Positions 18,641 through 26,300 of a stretch of 35,272 nucleotides of DNA are shown here, piece after piece; positions within the stretch are counted from its first letter, which is position 1; each line of letters opens with the position of its first letter. Made by a program: the position numbers and the translations under genes. The notes beneath the pieces were generated by a model that worked only from the letters and a program-made list of their open reading frames with translations, did not search any database and was not told the origin of the DNA. This DNA is from Symbiodinium natans (taxonomy: Eukaryota; Sar; Dinophyceae; Suessiales; Symbiodiniaceae), in NCBI GenBank assembly GCA_905221605.1, contig CAJNDS010001091.1:1-35272 (forward strand). The letters run 5' to 3'.

Positions 18641-19177
18641 TGTTCGTTGAAACTCGTGGCACAGCTACGGGGCCTAAGGGACCTCAGGTCAAGACTACAC
18701 TCAACCCTCACAGCACGAAGTGCGGACTCTCTTCACTGCGCTGTTCACAGCTTCTCGAGCTCCGCTCGTCTTGAGCCAATGCGAGCACGGCTCTCCAGCT
18801 TCAAACACTGTCTGCCAGACATGGGAAAACAAAGGTACTTCAGGTGAAAACACTCAGCCATGGAACTTCTACTCCTAAACACTGCGGGTAGGTTCCTAGC
18901 ACCTCTTAGGTGCTCTGCTGAGCTCTGCGCAGACCTAAACTGGCTTGAGTCACTTCTGGTCACCAAATACCAGGTCACAAACAGGAAACGAGTTCCGACA
19001 AACGAGTTTCGAGAAAACGAACAGAAAACGGTTCTTCCCACTCAAAACAAGGTCTCACCAAGCCAAAAGAAATCTGCACTGCCTGACATGTCCTCGTGCC
19101 TATGCTTCACACTCATAGCAGACAACTCAAGTGCACATCACGTGTCAACTGGGAAACTAGGAGGGTCACATATATCA
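18641..19177 (-). repeat. 3' LTR of element 2
   Basis: On the plus strand it starts TGTTCGTTGAAAC and ends CATATATCA, that is TG...CA. The high-coordinate end is fixed by the adjacent polypurine tract. The low end is inferred from the TG and from GTTGAAA.CTC, which is shared with the equivalent end of LTR 1. The first about 325 bp recur at 34113-34435 with about 4% difference. Confidence 0.7.
18770..18790 (-). promoter_or_regulatory. DinoSL-like sequence in LTR 2
   Basis: In sense it reads CCGTGCTCGCA then TTGGCTCAAG, 21 bases. This has the same length as the DinoSL core, with identical CCGT at the start and TTGGCTCAAG at the end; 15 of 21 positions match without gaps. It lies about 129 nt before the LTR 3' end, close to the 141 nt seen in LTR 1. 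Confidence 0.5.
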
Positions 19178-19189
19178 ACTCCCCCTCAT
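19178..19189 (-). other. Polypurine tract of element 2
   Basis: In sense ATGAGGGGGAGT directly precedes the TGATATATG start of the 3' LTR. It matches the tract of element 1 in sequence and position. Confidence 0.8.
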
Positions 19190-19389
19190 GACCAAGAGTT
19201 TCACTGTTGGTCACGTCAACTAAGCTCCACGCAAAGCCAACTAAGCTTCTCGCCGGGCCATGGATTCCGGCGCATTCCTCAGTCCTAGACCGCTGCACTG
19301 CTACAGACCGCTGGAGGTCGACTGACTCTCGCAAAGTAACCTGGCTGGGCGGGTGGGCGGGTCAGCCAGGGCGGGCGGGTGGGCTCAAA

Positions 19390-22300
19390 TTACCGCAGTC
19401 GCAAGCTTTCCAGGGCGACGTCCGCGAAAGCTGGCGGATAGTGCTGCGTTGCTTTGAGATCAAAGTCTCGTGAATGATCTCCCTTGCAGGTACATGCAAA
19501 CGTTTCTGACATGGTTCGCACAAACTGTTCATCGTTCGACATCAGTTTCCAAATCTTTCGGATAGGTAATCCATCTCTGCCTACCAAGCCTGAAACACAG
19601 CCGTGCACTTCGCCAGTGTAATGGGTTCTTTGCTTTGCAAACGAACGGGTGCTTGCCCATCCCCAGTAGGCACACCGCTGCGGCCATTCTATGACCCATA
19701 CCCCCACTTGCGGGTGGTTCACCATCACTAAGAAGCTCCGCCAGAGCTTGCGATGCACCGTGAACAAAGCTTGTAGATGGTCCTGATAGCCCGGCCGATC
19801 TTCGTGTCGCCGTTGGTACGGGCTACCTCCGGTACAAGGAGTGCTGCTCCAGAAAACAACCTTCATCCCCCATTCTCTCGCAACATTCATTGCAGACATG
19901 ACCCGCTCCACGGTGTCATTTGAGGTTCCGTCAACCCCTTGAGTAATCGGCAGGACAAATACTTGGTGCACACTTCCTTGCAGGTACAGATTCGAACGTG
20001 AACTCGTGCAAAACTCGATCAGCAAAGTTGAATATTCAGTCTCGAGTTCGCATAGCCGACAGAAAGCTTCATATTCGAGGTTGTCCGGCCCGAGTATCGA
20101 ATCTAGCACTCCAGACAGCAACAAGCAAGACCTGACTGCCGGGACCTCTCGGAAATCGATGTTGGTGACATCTTCTAGTCCGAGGGTTGCTGTATGCTTT
20201 GCTGTTTGGAGGCGATTTAAATTCTTTGTGAGAAGATCGCTCACATTCTCGGTTCCGGCCACTCCCTCTACTGCTAACTCGCCGCTATGGACACGGTCTT
20301 GGATAAAGCACAACCTCAAGTCTATATGCCGCATGCGCCTGAGTAGCCCCTCCATGCTGGCGATTTGCCTAGCTGAAGCACTGTCGGTATACACGCGGTG
20401 GGGTTTCTGGAGGGTGCCCCAGATATGCGCCGTCAATTGCGCAAGTCCTGCCACCTCTTTTGCTGCCTCGGCGATGGCAAACAACTCTGCCTCTGCTGAG
20501 CTGAGTGCCACGACGCTCTGCAGGCGGCTGTATCCCTTTATGCAGTACCACAGACCGTCCACTGCGATGTAGATCACTCCGCCACTGGTGCTCTTCCGGG
20601 CTACGCTCATCTCGCTGCCCCAATTGCTGTCGCAATAGGCTACCAGGCTGGCATTCTCCCCCTCATTGGTCTTGCCATCTCCGAGCGGGAAGATTTGATC
20701 TAACAGCGGAAACGCTGCTAACCATCGCAGGAACTTGCGAAGTGCATCTTCATGCACTTGCCGTGGCATGCTTTGTCCGCGTGACAACATGGAGTGAAAA
20801 TACGTTATATCTGAGCGAGTTTGACAGAGCCATCCTATCTTCCCTAGGCAACTTCGGAATCGTGAGGCGGCCTCACTCGACAGCTCCTTCGAAGGCTCTT
20901 CAACACTCTCCTCATCGTACATACTCCTGATGTCGGGTGTCGTCAAGGATGCTTTCGCGGTGGATATGTCCCATCCGAAAGATGTAAAGACCGACTTCAC
21001 ATACTCAGGCTTCACCCCAAGCATGATTTGTCGTCCATCCCAACGGATTAAACGGCCGAGGAATTCCATCTGCCCATCTTCGATCAGCCTCCCTGTCACT
21101 TTGACTTTCAAGACTGAACTCAGGGCTTCGTGGACGTACTCGAACCCTTTCTCGGTAGAAGACACAATGAGCAAATCATCCACGTACGCTAACATGATGA
21201 TATACTCCCATCCGGATTCAAGGTTGACCCATCCGCTGAAAAGCGTCGGTTCAAGCGGACTCGCTTGTAAGCCTAGTGCAGATACGATCCTGTTCAGGTG
21301 TCGCTGCCAGCTAAGGCTGGCGGAACGCAAACCGTAGAGCGCTTTCTCTAGTATCAAGTACGCGGTTTCGCCGCTCTCGAGCGCGAATGTACTTGGCAAC
21401 TCGATAATGGTGGGTTCCACTACCTGCGCAAAGAGAAACGCGGTGGAGATGTCGAGGCCGTAAGCCCGCATCTTTCCCTTCGCCGCCCGTGCAAGGACGA
21501 TCTTGAGGGCTTCCACCGACGCAGTATTAGAACTCAACCCCAAATCGAGTGCGGATGGTCGGCCATGAGCAAAATCCTTAGCGACTATCCTTGCTCGGAC
21601 TAGTCCTGGGGCCTTCTGAGTGAGGACCCATCGGGACTTGACCGTCCGACAGTTTGGGTTGGCTTTGCGGTACTCATCTATCTCGCTCTTTGATCTTGCA
21701 CAACCAACTTTCAGACTATCGAGCGCATTCACTTCTTTCTTGATTCCTTGCCATGTCTCTTCAGGGTCCAGCTGGAAACCTTCCAGGTCGTCGTAGCTGG
21801 CTCGAGGTCGATTCACCCACAGAGTCCTGTCTTGGATTCTCATGTACGCCCCTGCGGACTCATCTTCCCTTTTCTCTTTAACTGAGGAACATACACATGG
21901 GTGATCCTGGAGATTCAACAACTCAACTGCTTCACGCTCGACCGACTGCTGTTGCTTGTGGTGCTGTCGTTGTGTTGTTGTGTTCAAGCAAACATACGGG
22001 AACTTCTCCACGCTCGACCGACCAACCAGTAGGTGACATGCTGCTTCGACGTCGTAGTGGTCACAACAAGAGAGTGGTTGTGGTGTGTAGTGGGCGTTCT
22101 CGAGCAATTCCTCCAGGTATCGGACTGGGACCCCCTCATGGAATGTCTGGGGATGCTCTGGAGCGTCTCCCATCTCTGGAGCTTCTCCCATATCGTCATC
22201 CTCAGCCTCGGACGGCTGGTACTCGGACACATTCCAGTCAGCGTCCGGCACTGACATCTCCGGGATCTCTAGGTCTCCGACTCCTGCTTGCTCAGGATCA

Positions 22301-23304
22301 AACGCTCGGACCTCCTCTCCTCCAAAGCGTGTTCGCTTGTTCGGCTTCATTTGCTCGTCATCATCGTATGGGTCTTCTCCAATTATCTCCTCAGGTCTTC
22401 GGTCGACCTTCGGTCCTTCATCTAATGCCTCCAGAGCATCATCGATGGAATCACGCAACCATTTTTGGTATCTCTTCACACACTTTTGGGAATGCCTGCT
22501 CGAGCTGACGCCTTCCTGGCATCCGGGGCACTTGGGTGTAACACCATGTTGTCTCACCCAGTCTATGGGAGGACCTCCACCTGGAACATATGGGAGAAAC
22601 AGCTCTTTGGTCTTCGGTGCTTCAGGCGGGGGCACGAAGCCATCTAGGGCCTTTGCACCGGGCAGAAGATTTGCGTCGAAACGCAACGGGTAGAGCAATT
22701 TGAGTCCGGGCGCGATCACCCGTTTCGTCTCCCCACTATCCAAGCGGATTTCCATGGCATGACCTGTGCTCCCAAGCACTGGTCCCAAGTAGATCCCTCG
22801 AGCATACTTGGCATCCGCGTCAGGTCTTCTAGCCCGCGTTATCTTAGCGTATGCTACCGCACCGAACGGATACGTGACTTGCGGTCGCACTCGATCTCCG
22901 CGGATCTTCTGCATGGGTGTCATGGTCGACCCTACAGAAACTGAAAACCTGTTGTGCGTGTGTGCTGCGTATTGAAACAAAAGGTCGAAAACATCCGCAC
23001 ACTCACCATCCAAAACAACGCCATGTTCACGCAACTCAAGCTCATGTGTTGCTACGATTCCTTTCAGGGTCCTAATGGCTCGTTCTGCTGCTGGTGCATG
23101 CCTTTCGGGTGCAAAGCTGTCCTCAGTACCCTCACAAAGATCAGCGAGCCTCGCTGCGATGTTCTTCGTGAGTCCCTCTGCATCAGACATGAAATGCGGT
23201 TGTTTCACACCAAAGTGCCTGACCCAGGGATGCAAATGCTCTGCTGTTGTTGCTGCGCTCTCTCCCTCAGGTCTAAAGTAGTCTAAAGCAAACTGCAATC
23301 GCAA
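19390..23304 (-). CDS. Ty1/copia integrase-RT-RNase H polyprotein with an extra C-terminal domain
   Basis: About 1304 residues. The frame opens after a TGA at 23308-23310 and begins with TTG codons, so it is probably entered from the upstream Gag-protease frame. Integrase catalytic residues: Asp in MSDAEG (about 41) and Glu in PAAERAIRTLK (about 73). Copia RT (RVT_2 type) spans about 530-790, with KSRWVLTQK, RARIVAKDFAHG, AYGLDISTAFL, EKALYGLRSA and the catalytic YVDD (706-709). RNase H, about 885-1025, shows VAYCDSNWG, ALSSAEAEL, YTDSASA and VSDLLTKNL. A further about 270 residues follow, unusual for copia, with STPCTGGSPYQ and VIEWP motifs. The role is integration, reverse transcription and RNA removal in a cytoplasmic particle. 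No stop interrupts it, so the copy is fairly young. Confidence 0.9.
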   Translation of the reverse strand: MRLQFALDYFRPEGESAATTAEHLHPWVRHFGVKQPHFMSDAEGLTKNIAARLADLCEGTEDSFAPERHAPAAERAIRTLKGIVATHELELREHGVVLDGECADVFDLLFQYAAHTHNRFSVSVGSTMTPMQKIRGDRVRPQVTYPFGAVAYAKITRARRPDADAKYARGIYLGPVLGSTGHAMEIRLDSGETKRVIAPGLKLLYPLRFDANLLPGAKALDGFVPPPEAPKTKELFLPYVPGGGPPIDWVRQHGVTPKCPGCQEGVSSSRHSQKCVKRYQKWLRDSIDDALEALDEGPKVDRRPEEIIGEDPYDDDEQMKPNKRTRFGGEEVRAFDPEQAGVGDLEIPEMSVPDADWNVSEYQPSEAEDDDMGEAPEMGDAPEHPQTFHEGVPVRYLEELLENAHYTPQPLSCCDHYDVEAACHLLVGRSSVEKFPYVCLNTTTQRQHHKQQQSVEREAVELLNLQDHPCVCSSVKEKREDESAGAYMRIQDRTLWVNRPRASYDDLEGFQLDPEETWQGIKKEVNALDSLKVGCARSKSEIDEYRKANPNCRTVKSRWVLTQKAPGLVRARIVAKDFAHGRPSALDLGLSSNTASVEALKIVLARAAKGKMRAYGLDISTAFLFAQVVEPTIIELPSTFALESGETAYLILEKALYGLRSASLSWQRHLNRIVSALGLQASPLEPTLFSGWVNLESGWEYIIMLAYVDDLLIVSSTEKGFEYVHEALSSVLKVKVTGRLIEDGQMEFLGRLIRWDGRQIMLGVKPEYVKSVFTSFGWDISTAKASLTTPDIRSMYDEESVEEPSKELSSEAASRFRSCLGKIGWLCQTRSDITYFHSMLSRGQSMPRQVHEDALRKFLRWLAAFPLLDQIFPLGDGKTNEGENASLVAYCDSNWGSEMSVARKSTSGGVIYIAVDGLWYCIKGYSRLQSVVALSSAEAELFAIAEAAKEVAGLAQLTAHIWGTLQKPHRVYTDSASARQIASMEGLLRRMRHIDLRLCFIQDRVHSGELAVEGVAGTENVSDLLTKNLNRLQTAKHTATLGLEDVTNIDFREVPAVRSCLLLSGVLDSILGPDNLEYEAFCRLCELETEYSTLLIEFCTSSRSNLYLQGSVHQVFVLPITQGVDGTSNDTVERVMSAMNVAREWGMKVVFWSSTPCTGGSPYQRRHEDRPGYQDHLQALFTVHRKLWRSFLVMVNHPQVGVWVIEWPQRCAYWGWASTRSFAKQRTHYTGEVHGCVSGLVGRDGLPIRKIWKLMSNDEQFVRTMSETFACTCKGDHSRDFDLKATQHYPPAFADVALESLRLR

Positions 23305-26300
23305 AGCTCATGGTATGAACCAGTACGATGAATGCAAGCTTGCGAAAGAAGCACTGGTCAAGCTGAAACTCTCTCGGGTTCAGGTCGCTACGCTTTCGGG
23401 CTGGAGTGGTCCCTCTAGTGCGCTGGCAAAACTCACAGTCAGACATGTATGGTACGTGTCCCTGCATGTGGTGCTGAAGCTCTGCCTGTTTACTACGCAC
23501 ATTGTCCCCAATAATTCCTTCTTCAGTGACTAACTCAAACTGCTGTTGTGGCTGTCGCGTATCGGGCTCTTTTCTCTCGTCTTGGGACAAAGCTGCAAGG
23601 ATTGGGTTGGGCTTCTCAGTACTCCCTTTCAGGGAGACGGGGAGCGAGAACGATCGCGCTCTTGGCGATCTCGGCGGCGCCTGATAAGTTCCATGAATGC
23701 AGGCGACGGCGCGCCACTCCACGGAATTGGGGTTTCGGGCGTGCGTTCGGGCCGCGGAACTGGAGGTGGCGGAGGTATCGGGAGCGCCAGCCTTGGCGCG
23801 ACCGACCTCGCAGCCTGTATGTCCTGCGACCTTGCTCGGCGCCGGTCCTCGTATTGTTGGCCCGTGAGGATCCCCGCCTCGAGCTGAGCGCGAAGGCTCA
23901 TTGGGTTGAATGGCCTTCCTGCCGGTGCCAATGTCCCCGCTGCTCCTGTTTCCATCGTTTCTGCCATCCTCATCACCGTGCTGGAGAGGTCGCTGGCGGC
24001 TTTCGGGGGTGTCAAGCTGACCGGCAGTTGGGCATGGTCCTTCACCTGCATCTGCAGGAAGCTCTCCCTCAAAGGTCCGAGGGCTTGTAGCCCTTCTGAG
24101 GTGTGGCCCGGTGTGCTCAGATGCAGCTGCAGATACGGACCATGATAGCCCAGGTTGGAAAGTGATTCCCGCCAGGGAGGTGTCACTCGGAGAGTGCTCT
24201 TCGCATGCCTGGGCTCGGGGCCCCGGCGGTGCTCCGTGTACACTGCTGTCGGGCTGACCGGTTCCCCCGGCGGCTGCGTCATGGAGATAGGGGGATGCTC
24301 CGGATGTGCTGGGGTCGTTGGAGCTGGAACCCCTGTGGTTGGCCTCCATTCTCCCCAATCCTCGTCGGACTCGTCTATCTCCACCACCATTGTCGATGGT
24401 CCTGGCCCTGGGCTCGCCGGTGCTGCCGCGGTTGTTTCCTTCGGGTTCGGCTGAGGAAACTCGCTCGGTCCCAGCGTAACCACTGAGCGAGCCTTGCCCT
24501 CTGTCACTCCAAGTTCCAGCTGCTCTGGTTCGGCAAGAGCTTGCTCCCATGTGCCCCAATCCACCGGGTTCTGTGTCACGTGGAGGCCCTCCTTGGAGAT
24601 GGTCTGCGTGAAGCCCTGCATGTTGGCTTCGTGTGGCTCGCTCATCAAGTGGGCTTCGGTGACATATTTCTGGCACAGGAGACAAAACAGCGTCACCGGC
24701 GTATCCGGTGAGTCGCTGGCTCCCGAAGCTTGTGCTGCCGTCCAAGCTCCTCCGAACCGACGAGCAACCCACGTCATCCAGCCTGCCGACGCCCAGCGCC
24801 GTTTTCCCCTCCGTGCTGGCGCTGACGATGCCGGCGGGGGGCCGGAGGGCTCCCGAGGATCGACCCCCATGGTCGACTGATCCACATGGTCCGGCAGCAA
24901 GTTCCGCACCGGTCTCACGGCCTTGGCTTTTTCCTTGGATTTGATCTTTGGCGTCGGCTTCATCTGCACCATAGCGGGTCCCTTGGCTGGAGCCTCTGAC
25001 ATCGAAGGATCCGTTTGGAATTCCCTCACCCCAGTGTGGGACGACGGTGCCTCCGCCGCTTCCGTCTCTTCCATGACGTACTCCATCGAAGGAGATGAGG
25101 TCGAAGGGTCCACCCTTGCCGAATCCAAATCCAGATCCATCTCGTCCCCTCCAGTGGACTCCGCCTCGGCATACGTTGCCTGGAGCTCCTCTCGGAGATC
25201 CTGTGGAAGCTCTATGCCGTGCTGCGCGGCGTTGGCCTCCAACAGTATCAGTCTCCTGCGTCTCGCCCCCTGGCGCATGCCTTCCAACTCTTGGATGCTT
25301 CGTTGCATCGTGGCACTCGGATCCATAGCGGCGGTCTCCTATCTGTCCTACTCTAGGAAAACTTCGCCTCTTTGAGCAATCCAAGCTGCCAATCTCAACC
25401 TCATCAGGGAAATCCTCCAAGCAAGCACGACAGACAACTGTTTCCCTACCATGCTCATGCACAAGACGCTCAACTGCTGGTGTGGTGCTGTTGTCCTGTT
25501 GCTTGTGTGAGATAACGCTGCTGTCATTTTCAAATACAAGCCGCTCGACTGCTGGTGTGGTGCTGTTGTCCTGTTGCTTGTGTGAGATAACGCTGTTGTC
25601 TTCACTAAAAATCAAGCGTTCATCCCTATCAAGCTCACGAACAACTGGCGTATCCACATGACTGAAAAATTGAAGTTGATCCCTCGCAGAGCCGGAAACG
25701 TCATCGACTGTCCTTAGTCTGTCCTTAGCTTCGCCTTGGTCCAGGTCAACATGTTCGTGGCTCGTCTGAAACTCGCAATCAACTACCTCATCAAGACATG
25801 AAACATCCAGCAATTCGGGGTTTTCGGGCTCAACACACACTCTCGCAGAGCTGCGATGACCTCGATTCGAAGTCGAACGATGAAAATCACGACTCGAAGA
25901 CGACTTGCGAGACCGACTTCGACGAAACTGTTCCGTTTTGGCGATCAAATCTTGCGGTTTCAGCGCTAAAGGATGGTCATTCCGAACTGACGCAAGCCAA
26001 CTAACTGAAGCAAACATGGTTGGTCTCAGCGTTACGCCGTGCTTTCGGACGGTAATTACGCCCTGCTGGTCGCACATCGCTGGCTCCCAACCTCCATTCT
26101 GACAAAGCAAGTTGATGTTCAGCAAATTGTGCTTGATCTGATCGGAAATGACGGCTTCAAACCTAGCCCTACACATGTACACAGCGTCACCCTCATGCTC
26201 AGAACTGCTCTTCAGTGATGCTGATGTGGTGGTTTCAAAGCAAACTTCCACCAAAACATGTGTCGATCCGCCAATCTCAACGGAATCTCCTGTCGCAGTC

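Noticed and set aside
21897-22508. 203-codon plus-strand ORF opposite the pol gene
   Set aside because: Antisense shadow of the strongly supported copia polyprotein.
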